The notes below the pieces were generated by a model, which saw nothing but the letters and a program-made list of their open reading frames with translations, did no database searches and was not told where the DNA came from. From Chitinispirillales bacterium (GTDB lineage Bacteria > Fibrobacterota > Chitinivibrionia > Chitinivibrionales > Chitinispirillaceae), in NCBI GenBank assembly GCA_031281485.1, contig JAITFI010000073.1, positions 1 through 64,000 of the forward strand: 64,000 bases of DNA. The letters are read 5' to 3'. This document shows positions 7,206 through 16,539 of the stretch, piece by piece; position 1 is the stretch's first letter, and each line of letters opens with the position of its first letter. The position numbers and the translations under genes were made by a program.

Positions 7206-10200
7206 ATGAAGAAAGATAGCGGAGTTAGGGAGGGGCGGACGGGGCTTTCCCGGCTGGGGGCGGCGGCGATCGTCACCGGGATGGTTATTGCTATGTCGGC
7301 GGGGTGGATGGGGGCTTGGGCGCAGGGGTGCGATTACGATGCCCCAGCTTGGGCTGGCGGGATTACGAAAGATAAAGTGATATCCGCTCCCGCTTCCGTC
7401 ATATATAACGACGCCACAGCGCGCTGTGTATTCATCAAGGGAATGCCCCCATCCGATCAAGCCCATTCGACCTTTTTAAACATCAGTTCCAATGACATCA
7501 TCGTTAACGGGCAACCGGGAGCACAATTTAATTACAACAACGATGCGTTAAACAGATTGGATAAGATGGACGGCGGCTATTATATTTATGTTCCTAGTGG
7601 TAAATATCTTGGAATAGAAGGCGCTATTACAGGTGATCCCGTATGCTCAAATCCCATCCCCTACACCATAACGTTCAACATCAATTATACCGGCGGGACC
7701 AATCCGCCGTCAGCCACAACGTCCGCGAGCGGAACGCTTGCCTCTTTGCCTGCCCCTACAAGAGACGGTTACACGTTGGCCGGCTGGTACACGGTGGCGG
7801 CGGCAACGGGCGGCAACTTGGTAACAACAAGCACTAAATTTACCGCAAATACTACCATATACGCCCGGTGGACGGCTACATCCTACACCATAACGTACAC
7901 CCTTGACGGCGGAACCGTAACGCCCGCCAATCCGGCAAATTACACTATCGAAACAGCGGCCTTTACACTGAGAAATCCAACCAAAACCGGATACACATTC
8001 GACGGCTGGACGGGAAGCAACGGAACGATCGCGCAGACGACCGTGACCATTCCGCAGGGGAGTACCGGCAACAAGAACTATACCGCCAAATGGACGGCGG
8101 ACACCCCAACCCCGACCGGTTACATAATAACGTTCAACATCAATTATACCGGCGGTACCAACCCGCAGCCAGCCACGACGTCCGCGGCAGGAACGCTTGC
8201 CTCTTTGCCTAATCCCACTAGAACCGGTTATACATTGGACGGTTGGTTCTCTGCGGCAACGGGCGGCAACTTGGTAACAACAAGCACTGTATTTACCGCA
8301 AACGCTACCATATACGCCCACTGGACGCAGGACACCCCAACTCCGAGTATTATCACAATAACGTTCAACGCCAACGGCGGAACGGTCACCCCTACGTCCG
8401 GCACTATAGGTACGGACGGCAAACTTGCTACCATACCCACGCCGACGAGAGCCGGATTCACATTCAACGGCTGGTATACCGCAGCGACCGGCGGCAATGA
8501 GGTGAATACAAGCACTGTATTTACCGCAAACGCTACCATATACGCCCACTGGACGGCCGTCCCCGTAGCCCCCATAATAGTAACGTTCAACGCCAACGGC
8601 GGTGTAGTCTCCCCGGATAGCGCTCAGGTCAACTCAAACGGCACTCTCACGACCCTACCCATGCCTACGTACGAAGGGCACACCTTCAAAGGTTGGTTCA
8701 CAACGCGCAATAGCACTAATGAGATTACGACTAGCACAAGATTTTTCGAAAATACTACCATATACGCTCAGTGGACACCTGTCTCACTGACCGCTTTGAC
8801 AATAACGTTCGACGCCAACGGCGGTACGGTTTCCCCATCGTGGGCTCTGACCGACGCGGACAGCACGCTCGCGACGCTGCCAACGCCGACGCGCACCGAT
8901 TATACTTTCATCGGCTGGTTCACTTTGGCGACGGGCGGCTCGGAGGTGAATGTTGGCACAAAATTTTCCAACGACGCCACAATATACGCCCACTGGGCGT
9001 CAGCCTCTCAGAACGCTTTCACTATAACGTTCGACGCCAACGGCGGTACGGTTTCCCCATCGTCGGCTCAGACCCGCGCGGACAGCACGCTCGCGACGCT
9101 GCCGACGCCGACGCGTGAAGGGTTTGCATTTGTCGGTTGGTCCACAGCGCTCAATGGCAATAATATGGTGACCGATGGACATAAATTTTCCGCCAGCACC
9201 ACCATATACGCCAAATGGACGGAGACGACCGCCCCATTGGCCATTTTCACAATAACGTTCAACCCGAACAGCGGGACAGTCTCCCAGACAAGCGCTCAGA
9301 CAGGCGAGGACAGCACGCTCGCGGCCTTGCCGGTACCGACGCGCGACGGACACAGCTTTGACGGGTGGTTCACGGCGGCCACAGGCGGCAATGAGGTGAC
9401 TATAAACACAAAATTTTCCGCCAACGCCACCATATACGCGCACTGGACGACGGCATCGCAAAATATCGCGGTAATTGATAACGTGCTTTTCGTGGACAGT
9501 TCAGGTAATTTCCGTTTCAGTGTGGTTTATCACCTCACGGAAAATAAAAACAATCATACTTTAAAATATATCGTAACGCTTGACTCGGCGGGCACCGTCG
9601 TCTTCTTGTCAAGCAGAGATCCGAGCCCGATTAAAGCGAGCATGGCAAACGATAAAGATACGCTCAAAATAAATATCAGCGATCCGTTGTTTGACACAAC
9701 GTATTGGGTTCACATACATACGGTTGACAACAGCGGGCATCCGGGCGAGGAGAAGTCGGTAAAAAGCGTGAGATCCGGACCATTCACGCATCAAGTCATT
9801 TGGGTAGCGCCGGGCAGCTCCAAATTCGCGGACAACAATAATTTCAAACTTGACGCCGTCAGATGGTCTAGTGTGAGCGCCTCCATAGGAATAAAAGTAG
9901 AGCCCTCCGTCACGCCCTCCGAAAGCGATCTTCAGAACGCCGGGTTCATACCCGTCGGCGAGTACGGTTACACGTACAGTTTCGTGACACCCGCCGACGC
10001 AACGCTGCCGCTTGTCGCCGCGAATATCAGCATACGCGCGGACGTACCGGAGGGGTATTCGACGGATAAAGTGAAACTCTACCGTTGGAACGGCACTTAC
10101 TGGGAGGTTGCGTTTGATACAAGACACGAAAGCGGCTACTTCACCGGCACCGCGATCGACAGCGTAAGCAAGGACGTCGGCAAGACCTACCGCCTGATGA

Positions 10201-12002
10201 TCAACACGGTGAAGCCTGTCGTGAGCAATTTTCAAGATCCAAACAACCAAGACTGGGTGAGGAGTGACGGACAGATCAGCAATGCGAGTTTCGCCGTGTC
10301 GACCAGAATGGGCAACGTCGGAAACTTCCGGGTAAGCGTGTTAACCGGGCCGGCGAAGGATTCGACGAAGCTTGATACGGCTAGAATTATCAGCAACCCG
10401 AGCAATGGCATATCTCGAAACGTCACCTTTTCGATAGGGCCCGAAGTCGTCGGAGAATCGGGGAATTTCGGGGTTCTCGCGTTCATAATCGTGAACGGCG
10501 GCAACGGAGACACCGCTATAAACTACTCCTATAGGGTGAAATCGACCCGCTACGGCGGCTTCACGGCGTCCACCCAGCTCAAGGACAAGAAGAAGTGGTT
10601 CCCTTTCGCCGCGCAGGTTGAACTGACGAACGACGCGGTTAAGGCGGTGTTGGAACCGGCCTTATACAAGGGGGAAGACAAAATCGGCGTCCACGATACT
10701 CTGTATAGACTATTCCGCTACAACAAGACCGCGGCGGATCTGGCCGGCAACGCAAACGGGTGGATCGAATACAATCCGGATAATAACGACGCCATGTTCG
10801 AGATGAAACCCGGGCGGTTGATGTGGTTCAAAACCTCGGTGCCGGGGGCGATCTTCAACTTCGGCGAGGCGATGAGCATATCGCTCAGGAACGTCTTTGA
10901 GATCACGCTGCCGCCCAACCAGTGGACCGACATCGCGCTGCCTTTCCGCTTCGACGTGTGCTTGGGCGACATCAAAGACGCCATGGCGGACGAGTGGGGC
11001 CAGCTCGAATTTTACAGGTGGGAGGGCGGCGATCCGAGGTTTGTGGCCAGAGTGCTGAACTCGCCTACGGCGTCTTACGACTCGACGGTGCTGAAAGGCA
11101 ATGTCGAACCGTTCACGGTCTTCAACAAGAACCAAAACAGATCCGTCACTCTGCGCATACCGCCCATTCCGGCCTTCTTGTCGAGCCACTACAAGACGGT
11201 CAACGGGAGAAGGGCGACGGCTCTCGCCAAAACAACCGCCGGCGCGCGGTATGAAACGAACGGGGCATGGCACTACACGTTGCACGCCACGGCCAACGGT
11301 TACGAAGTTTCAGACCTGCTCGTGGGCTACCACGCAACGGATTGGGCGTTCGCCGTACCGCCGAGCTTCGGCGAAGAGTCGGTGGTATTGGTAGGCGACG
11401 ACGGAACCGAGATGGGCCACCACTTCGGCCCGTCAATAGCGAGCGGCAGCACCTACAAGCTCCGCTTCTACAACGACGGCGCGCAACGGACAGCGTTCAA
11501 ATTCTCCGCCAAACCGAGCGCCGATATCCCGATCAGCGCGCGGGTGACATTCGTGAAAGCCTCCACCGGAGAGATATTGGGCGGCGGGAGCAACGGCAAC
11601 TCCGAGTACGGCATAACGGTGGCCGGCATGTCGCACGAGGACGTGTTCATGATAATAGGCAGCAGCGGCTACCGCGCCAGAGCGGCCTCCGCCAACGCCG
11701 GCGCGAAGTTTACGATAGGCAGAATCAACGTAAATATGTCGGCAAGGAGCGCCCGCATAAGCTACTACGTTCCCGAATCCGGCATCAACCAAGTCGAGGT
11801 GTCGATATACGACATCAAGGGCAGACAGGTATGGAGAACCTCCCAAACAGCCAAAGCCGCCGCTTGGAACGTTGTGGAGTGGAACAGCCGCGGCTCTAGA
11901 TGGGGCGCGGCCTCGAACGGTCTGTACATAGTGCGGATAAAAGCGACGGGAACGGGCGGGACAGCCGGCGTGGCTACTAAGAGAATAATGTTTTCTAGGT
12001 AG
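7206..12002 (+). CDS. Giant surface protein with eight InlB/Listeria-Bacteroides repeats
   Basis: 1598 residues with a signal peptide (~1-39, ending GAWAQG). From about residue 148 to 760 there are eight modules of 70-75 residues with the InlB B-repeat (Flg_new) pattern: ITFNANGGTV...P..P.R.GYTF.GW....GG..V...T.F.ANATIYAHWT. Module 2 is the most diverged. A long region of beta-rich sequence without a recognised family follows. The last ~85 residues (SARISYYVPESGINQVEVSIYDIKGRQVW...NGLYIVRI) are a FlgD-like/type IX secretion sorting-type domain. An adhesin or surface-anchored fibre-binding role is inferred. The start is supported by GGGGAG and the signal peptide. Confidence 0.88.
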   Translation: MKKDSGVREGRTGLSRLGAAAIVTGMVIAMSAGWMGAWAQGCDYDAPAWAGGITKDKVISAPASVIYNDATARCVFIKGMPPSDQAHSTFLNISSNDIIVNGQPGAQFNYNNDALNRLDKMDGGYYIYVPSGKYLGIEGAITGDPVCSNPIPYTITFNINYTGGTNPPSATTSASGTLASLPAPTRDGYTLAGWYTVAAATGGNLVTTSTKFTANTTIYARWTATSYTITYTLDGGTVTPANPANYTIETAAFTLRNPTKTGYTFDGWTGSNGTIAQTTVTIPQGSTGNKNYTAKWTADTPTPTGYIITFNINYTGGTNPQPATTSAAGTLASLPNPTRTGYTLDGWFSAATGGNLVTTSTVFTANATIYAHWTQDTPTPSIITITFNANGGTVTPTSGTIGTDGKLATIPTPTRAGFTFNGWYTAATGGNEVNTSTVFTANATIYAHWTAVPVAPIIVTFNANGGVVSPDSAQVNSNGTLTTLPMPTYEGHTFKGWFTTRNSTNEITTSTRFFENTTIYAQWTPVSLTALTITFDANGGTVSPSWALTDADSTLATLPTPTRTDYTFIGWFTLATGGSEVNVGTKFSNDATIYAHWASASQNAFTITFDANGGTVSPSSAQTRADSTLATLPTPTREGFAFVGWSTALNGNNMVTDGHKFSASTTIYAKWTETTAPLAIFTITFNPNSGTVSQTSAQTGEDSTLAALPVPTRDGHSFDGWFTAATGGNEVTINTKFSANATIYAHWTTASQNIAVIDNVLFVDSSGNFRFSVVYHLTENKNNHTLKYIVTLDSAGTVVFLSSRDPSPIKASMANDKDTLKINISDPLFDTTYWVHIHTVDNSGHPGEEKSVKSVRSGPFTHQVIWVAPGSSKFADNNNFKLDAVRWSSVSASIGIKVEPSVTPSESDLQNAGFIPVGEYGYTYSFVTPADATLPLVAANISIRADVPEGYSTDKVKLYRWNGTYWEVAFDTRHESGYFTGTAIDSVSKDVGKTYRLMINTVKPVVSNFQDPNNQDWVRSDGQISNASFAVSTRMGNVGNFRVSVLTGPAKDSTKLDTARIISNPSNGISRNVTFSIGPEVVGESGNFGVLAFIIVNGGNGDTAINYSYRVKSTRYGGFTASTQLKDKKKWFPFAAQVELTNDAVKAVLEPALYKGEDKIGVHDTLYRLFRYNKTAADLAGNANGWIEYNPDNNDAMFEMKPGRLMWFKTSVPGAIFNFGEAMSISLRNVFEITLPPNQWTDIALPFRFDVCLGDIKDAMADEWGQLEFYRWEGGDPRFVARVLNSPTASYDSTVLKGNVEPFTVFNKNQNRSVTLRIPPIPAFLSSHYKTVNGRRATALAKTTAGARYETNGAWHYTLHATANGYEVSDLLVGYHATDWAFAVPPSFGEESVVLVGDDGTEMGHHFGPSIASGSTYKLRFYNDGAQRTAFKFSAKPSADIPISARVTFVKASTGEILGGGSNGNSEYGITVAGMSHEDVFMIIGSSGYRARAASANAGAKFTIGRINVNMSARSARISYYVPESGINQVEVSIYDIKGRQVWRTSQTAKAAAWNVVEWNSRGSRWGAASNGLYIVRIKATGTGGTAGVATKRIMFSR

Positions 12003-12023
12003 TTTAAAGTCAAATTCTTTTTT

Positions 12024-12107
12024 AGACGAAAGGGCGCGATAAATCGCGCCCTTTCATAGAATATGCGGGGCTAACTTGTTTATCTATGAAGCCGAAGGCT
12101 TCGTCTT
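12024..12107. repeat. Nested palindrome repeat, short version
   Basis: The outer arms AGACGAA / TTCGTCT enclose two hairpins: AAAGGGCGCGAT-AA-ATCGCGCCCTTT (12029-12054) and GCCGAAGGC (12091-12099). Between them, TTCATAGAATATGCGGGGCTAAC replaces the longer inner arms of the related element at 63371-63540. It lies directly behind the InlB-protein gene and may also end its transcript, although the T-run is weak. Confidence 0.8.
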
Positions 12108-12144
12108 AAAAAGATTTAAAAAATCTTTGCCCCCCCTCCTACCA

Positions 12145-12528
12145 TCAGATCTCCGTCTTCCAAAGCCCGTGGAGATTGCAGTACGCGTAAACGGCTATGG
12201 GTTTGTCGTCCGTGACGGAGAACGTCATAGACGGTTTCTCGCCAACTTTCAGGTTTTTGCGCTGGCCGCCGCGTTCGGTTTCCACGTAGACGAATTCGAT
12301 GCGGTGCGCCTCTTCCATCGGGTGGGCCACGCTGCCTACGTCAACGCTTATGCTGCCGCCGGAGGAGGTAACGGCCGGAAGATGTTTTTCCTTGCTGGCG
12401 TCCACCGTGTTGGGTACGAGCTCGCTCATGTTTTCACCGCAACACGATATCGGCCCCCCCTTGTTGACGACGGCGACCGCAATGTTTCCGCAATGTTTGC
12501 AGATTAAAAATTTCGGACTCGGTTTCAT
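12145..12528 (-). CDS. dfx: Desulfoferrodoxin (superoxide reductase)
   Basis: A 127-residue class I superoxide reductase that reduces superoxide to peroxide in the cytoplasm of anaerobes. The N-terminal desulforedoxin iron site is ICKHCGN...ISCCGENM (four Cys). The catalytic iron centre is EKHLP, AHPMEEAHRIEF and the C-terminal CNLHGLWK, giving the expected His4-Cys set plus the active-site Glu. ATG 12528 follows AGGAGG by eight bases. The GTG two codons upstream is too close to that site. It is last of a minus-strand run STAS - AI-2E transporter - dfx. Confidence 0.95.
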   Translation of the reverse strand: MKPSPKFLICKHCGNIAVAVVNKGGPISCCGENMSELVPNTVDASKEKHLPAVTSSGGSISVDVGSVAHPMEEAHRIEFVYVETERGGQRKNLKVGEKPSMTFSVTDDKPIAVYAYCNLHGLWKTEI

Positions 12529-12566
12529 GGGCACATCCTCCTTTTTTTATTGGTTTTAATTATTTA

Positions 12567-13712
12567 TTAACCTTGCGATTTTGTCATTTCATTCGTATCC
12601 GGCTTTAACGGATTCCGGCTTTGGTCTTGGTCTTCTTGCCCCTCCTGTTCCTCTTGCGCCGGCCCGTCTCTCATCGCCCCCACTCCCCTTATATCCCCGT
12701 TCCGCGACAGCGCCACGGCTATCGGCCTCGTTTGCGGGAAGTAGGTGAAGATGATTACGACGATGGCGGTGAGCGGCACGCACATCAGCATTCCGGGGAT
12801 GCCCCATATCAGGTTCCACGTGGCCAAGGAGAGCAGGATAACCAGCGGGCTCAGGTTGAGTTTGTCGCCCATGAATCTGGGCTCGATGATGCTGCCTACG
12901 GCTTGCTGGATGATTACTATGCCGAACAGCACCACGAAGAACGGGGCTAAACTCTCGTACTGCATCAGGGCGAAGACCGCCGGCAGGGCGGTCGCCACTA
13001 TTGAGCCCAAGATCGGGATATAGTTCAGCACAAACAGCAAGAATGTCCAGAAGCTTGCGAAGTTGAGCCCCACGCTCGCGAAGACTATGTAGCCGGCCGC
13101 CGCGGTGACGAAGCTTGCGAGGGTTTTTATGCCTATGTACGTGCGTATATCGGAGTTTATGCGGGCAATGATGGCGTTCACCTCATCGCCGCCGGATTTT
13201 GGGAGGAGCTTCTTAAATTTCTTGTCGAAGCTCCGCTGCTCCATGAACAGGAAAATCAGGTAGATGATGACGTAGGCGCCCTTGCCGAAAGCGCTTGTGA
13301 CCTCGCGGACGGCGCCGCGGGTCATGGAGCTGAAGTCGACGTCGGCGAGCAGTTTCTTGAACGTGAGCGGCTCTGTAAACGGGACCATCGAGAGGACGCG
13401 CCGGCTCATCTGCTCAAGGTTGTACTGGTAGGCGGGGATCACCGCCGCCACGTGGGTGATATTGGTCATGATGATCCACGAGGCGAGCGCCATGGCGCCG
13501 AAGATGACTAAGAGCGCGAAAGTGAACGCGATCGGGCGCGGCACCCTTACCGGGTTCCACTTGCGGGGCTTGGCAATGACGTCGGTGAGGATGCTGATGA
13601 GATACCATATAAACACCGCCAACACGAGGGGCATCAGTACCGGCTTGCCAACGTACAGCAGACCGACGATTATGAGGCCTCTCACGAGCCAATCGGTGTA
13701 TTTTTTTACCAT
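12567..13712 (-). CDS. AI-2E family (PerM/YdiK-like) membrane transporter
   Basis: 381 residues. Hydrophobic segments at ~10-50 and ~65-90, then a cluster of four or more from ~200 to 330 (for example FWTFLLFVLNYIPILGSIVATALPAVFAL, with the family's YIPILGS motif, and GIVIIQQAVGSIIEPRFMGDKLNLSPLVILLSL). This is the AI-2E_transport (TqsA/PerM) family, proposed exporters; the substrate cannot be told from sequence. The C-terminal ~45 residues are a charged, Q/E/P-rich tail (GPAQEEQEGQEDQDQ) beyond the usual domain end. GGAGG precedes ATG 13712. Confidence 0.9.
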   Translation of the reverse strand: MVKKYTDWLVRGLIIVGLLYVGKPVLMPLVLAVFIWYLISILTDVIAKPRKWNPVRVPRPIAFTFALLVIFGAMALASWIIMTNITHVAAVIPAYQYNLEQMSRRVLSMVPFTEPLTFKKLLADVDFSSMTRGAVREVTSAFGKGAYVIIYLIFLFMEQRSFDKKFKKLLPKSGGDEVNAIIARINSDIRTYIGIKTLASFVTAAAGYIVFASVGLNFASFWTFLLFVLNYIPILGSIVATALPAVFALMQYESLAPFFVVLFGIVIIQQAVGSIIEPRFMGDKLNLSPLVILLSLATWNLIWGIPGMLMCVPLTAIVVIIFTYFPQTRPIAVALSRNGDIRGVGAMRDGPAQEEQEGQEDQDQSRNPLKPDTNEMTKSQG

Positions 13713-13784
13713 AATCGCAATGCCTCCGCCGCCCTTACGGACGGCTTCATTCCAATGCCCAATCCGATTTTACGCTCACCCACG

Positions 13785-14246
13785 TTAACTCTTTTTGGCC
13801 TTCTTGACCGCCTTGACTTTCTTGACCGCCTCCTTGGCCGGCGCGGCCTTCTTAGCCGTTGCCGCGTGCTTCTTGGGTTTCTCCGCCCCATCGTCGCTGC
13901 CGAGCACCGCCAACGAGAACTCTTCAAACGTCTTGTACAGGTAGCCCTCAAAGATCATGTCGAACTTGAGCGCCTCAAAAACGTACGATATGTACTCGTT
14001 ATCGGCGATGACGTAGACCGCCCCGCCCAAGTGCATGAGCTTGTTCCGGTTGTAGACAAGGGCGCCGATGCCGCCGCTGCAAATAAAGTTGACCTCGTCC
14101 AAATTGAACACTATGAGGATATGCCCGGCGTCAATCAACCGCTGGACCTCCTTATCCAAAAAACGCGCCCCCTCCCAATCAACTCGACCGACGGGCTTGA
14201 TTACCTGAAAACCGCTTATCTCGGTAACAGTGAAATCCATAGGCAT
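13785..14246 (-). CDS. STAS-domain anti-sigma antagonist with lysine/alanine-rich tail
   Basis: 153 residues. Residues 1-~110 form a STAS domain like SpoIIAA/RsbV, with NLDEVNFICSGGIGALV carrying the serine that is phosphorylated in the family (Ser57). This points to partner switching with an anti-sigma kinase, none of which is in the window. The last ~35 residues (KPKKHAATAKKAAPAKEAVKKVKAVKKAKKS) are a histone-H1-like basic tail that could bind nucleic acid; this is not normal for STAS proteins. AGGAGG precedes the ATG. First gene of the minus-strand unit, divergent from moxR. Confidence 0.87.
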   Translation of the reverse strand: MPMDFTVTEISGFQVIKPVGRVDWEGARFLDKEVQRLIDAGHILIVFNLDEVNFICSGGIGALVYNRNKLMHLGGAVYVIADNEYISYVFEALKFDMIFEGYLYKTFEEFSLAVLGSDDGAEKPKKHAATAKKAAPAKEAVKKVKAVKKAKKS

Positions 14247-14446
14247 TGTGCGCCTCCTCTGCTGGTTAAAATTGTTAGACTATTTAAAATCAATTTTTAA
14301 TACATCTGTCCTCGTAAAAAATTATTTTATTAGGTTAATACTTTTATAAAATATATTATAACACAACGGTAAGCGTTATTTTTTTAGTAATATATGTTGA
14401 TGTCGATTTTAAAGAATTTGATTTTTTAGCGTCCGGGGAGGGGTGC

Positions 14447-15436
14447 ATGAGCGCGGATATCACCGAGCTGAACGAGCGGGTTAAGGAGGAGAGCAGCTTC
14501 GTCTCCCTCCTGAAGGCGGAGATGGCCAAGGTCATCGTGGGGCAGTCAAAGATGGTCGACAGGCTCCTTGTGGGGCTTCTGACGCGCGGTCACATACTTC
14601 TTGAGGGGGTGCCGGGGCTGGCTAAGACGCTGGCCATATCGACGCTCGCCAAAGCGGTCGACACCGGCTTCAAGCGGATACAGTTCACGCCCGACTTGCT
14701 GCCGGCGGACATCGTGGGGACGATGGTCTATAACCAGAAGAGCGGGGAGTTCGTGCCCAAAAAGGGCCCCATCTTCTCAAACATAGTGCTTGCCGACGAG
14801 ATCAACCGCGCCCCGGCGAAGGTGCAGAGCGCCCTCCTCGAGGCGATGCAGGAGTGCCAGGTGACCATAGGCGACGAGTGCTACAAGCTGGAGGAGCCCT
14901 TCTTGGTGCTGGCCACGCAGAACCCAATAGAGCAGGAGGGCACCTATCCCCTGCCCGAGGCGCAGGTCGACCGCTTTATGCTGAAGCTCAAGGTCGTATA
15001 CCCATCGCGCGACGAGGAGAAGGAGATCCTGAAGCGGATGGCGGCCGGGCCGATACCGGAGGTCAGCCCGGTAATAAAGGTGGATAAGCTGCTGGCGGCC
15101 AGAAAATTGGTCACCGAGATCTACATGGACTCCAAGGTGGAAGATTACATCGTGAACATAGTCTTCGCCACCAGAGAACCGGAGGCGGTGGGGCTGAGCG
15201 ACATGAAGTCGCTGATATCATACGGCGCCTCCCCGCGCGCCACCCTGTTCCTGACCCGGGCCGCCAGAGCCCACGCCTTCATACGAGGCCGAGGCTACGT
15301 AACCCCGGAAGACATAAAATCCGTGGGGATGGACATCCTGAGGCACAGGGTGATCACCACCTACGAGGCGGAAGCGGAGAACATAACCTCGGAGCAGATA
15401 GTGCAGAAAATTTTCGACAGCGTGGAAGTGCCGTAA
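14447..15436 (+). CDS. MoxR family AAA+ ATPase
   Basis: 329 residues. Walker A GVPGLAKT (~residue 57), Walker [11 protein letters not shown] followed by the MoxR signature [17 protein letters not shown], sensor 1 [22 protein letters not shown], and a C-terminal lid with [17 protein letters not shown]. MoxR ATPases act as chaperones that mature or assemble protein complexes, often with DUF58 and VWA partners; neither is present here. The stop overlaps the ATG of the next gene (TAATG), so the partner is a beta-helix protein instead. The ribosome site is GGGGAGGGG. Confidence 0.93.
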   Translation: MSADITELNERVKEESSFVSLLKAEMAKVIVGQSKMVDRLLVGLLTRGHILLEGVPGLAKTLAISTLAKAVDTGFKRIQFTPDLLPADIVGTMVYNQKSGEFVPKKGPIFSNIVLADEINRAPAKVQSALLEAMQECQVTIGDECYKLEEPFLVLATQNPIEQEGTYPLPEAQVDRFMLKLKVVYPSRDEEKEILKRMAAGPIPEVSPVIKVDKLLAARKLVTEIYMDSKVEDYIVNIVFATREPEAVGLSDMKSLISYGASPRATLFLTRAARAHAFIRGRGYVTPEDIKSVGMDILRHRVITTYEAEAENITSEQIVQKIFDSVEVP

Positions 15437-16536
15437 TGAAAAACTCATTTATTTTTGCGTCATTGATAATCTGCGCAACCGCTGCCTCTTTCTTCCAAGC
15501 CTTCGGCGAGCGGACGGTGAGCGGTATCATCGACCGTGAGACCCGGTGGAAGGCGGAGGAGGGTCCTTACATCATAGAGGGCGACCTGCTCATAGCGAAG
15601 CGGGCCAACCTCGTCATCGCCCCGGGGTCGCAGCTCATCATAAAGAGCGGAACGAAAACAAGCTTTTTGGCCGCGCCGTTCGACAAGGCCGACTCCACCC
15701 TGTTCTCCATCCGCGTGCTCGGTTCCATAAGCTGCGTAGGCAGGAGGAGCAACCCCATCGTCATTACGCCGGAGAAAACGGCGCTGGCCGACTACTCCTG
15801 GCGCGGGATAATCTTGGACGAGGCCGACAGCAGGTACACCGAGATCGCGTTCACGGAGATATCCGGCGCGGCGACGGCCATCACCGTCAAAAACTCAAGC
15901 TCGCTGATACGGAACAACGCGCTGGAGAACTCCAATATAGGCATCCACTGCATTGGCGGCGGCCAGCCTAAGATTTACAACAACCTGATATCCAGCTGCT
16001 TCACCGCCGGTATAAAGATAGAGAAGAGCAACCCGCAGATTTTCAACAACATCATCGCGTTCAACAACAACGCGGGGCTGTGGTGCGACGACAAGTCCAA
16101 GATCGTTTTCAATTACAACTGCGTATTCGGCAACATAGACAGAAATTTTTTGGACTGCGACCCGGATTTGGGCAAGCTGACACGCGCCGTCAAGAAAAAG
16201 GGCTTAACCGATAAGGACTCCACCGACGCGCGCGGCAACATCGTCGCCGACCCGATCTTCATTGGCTCGGAGGCGGAGGCCAGAGCGATAGAAATCGACA
16301 TCATGCTGCAAACCGACTCAACGAAGGTGGAAAACAAGAAGATACTGCACATGCCGAATCTGCAATTCGGCAAACCGAAGATTAAAGAGGCGACTAAGAT
16401 AGGGAGCGAGACTCGGCAACTGTCAAAGTACTCCCCCTGCATAAACGCGGGCGACCCGAGCGGATCGTTTAAAAACGTCGACGGGACAAGAAACACCATG
16501 GGCCCCATGGGAGGGCAGGACTTCATGTCGAAATAA
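15436..16536 (+). CDS. Secreted right-handed beta-helix protein
   Basis: 366 residues with a signal peptide ([24 protein letters not shown]). A G-[TS]-I-[DE]-type start RTVSGIIDRETRWKAEEGPYIIEGDLLI leads into a run of short strands with N- and S-rich turns (NSSSLIRNNALENSNIGIHCIGGGQPKIYNNLISSCF...NPQIFNNIIAFNNNAGL), the pattern of parallel beta-helix/NosD-like repeats at ~residues 120-230. The C-terminus (YSPCINAGDPSG) is the end motif common in such proteins. A polysaccharide-binding or envelope role is inferred. Translationally coupled to moxR. It converges on the carboxylase gene with only three bases between the stops. Confidence 0.82.
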   Translation: MKNSFIFASLIICATAASFFQAFGERTVSGIIDRETRWKAEEGPYIIEGDLLIAKRANLVIAPGSQLIIKSGTKTSFLAAPFDKADSTLFSIRVLGSISCVGRRSNPIVITPEKTALADYSWRGIILDEADSRYTEIAFTEISGAATAITVKNSSSLIRNNALENSNIGIHCIGGGQPKIYNNLISSCFTAGIKIEKSNPQIFNNIIAFNNNAGLWCDDKSKIVFNYNCVFGNIDRNFLDCDPDLGKLTRAVKKKGLTDKDSTDARGNIVADPIFIGSEAEARAIEIDIMLQTDSTKVENKKILHMPNLQFGKPKIKEATKIGSETRQLSKYSPCINAGDPSGSFKNVDGTRNTMGPMGGQDFMSK

Positions 16537-16539
16537 GCC

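Noticed and set aside
7710..9461. Long open frames antisense to the InlB repeats (e.g. 279 residues)
   Set aside because: They mirror the coding repeats and have no features of their own.
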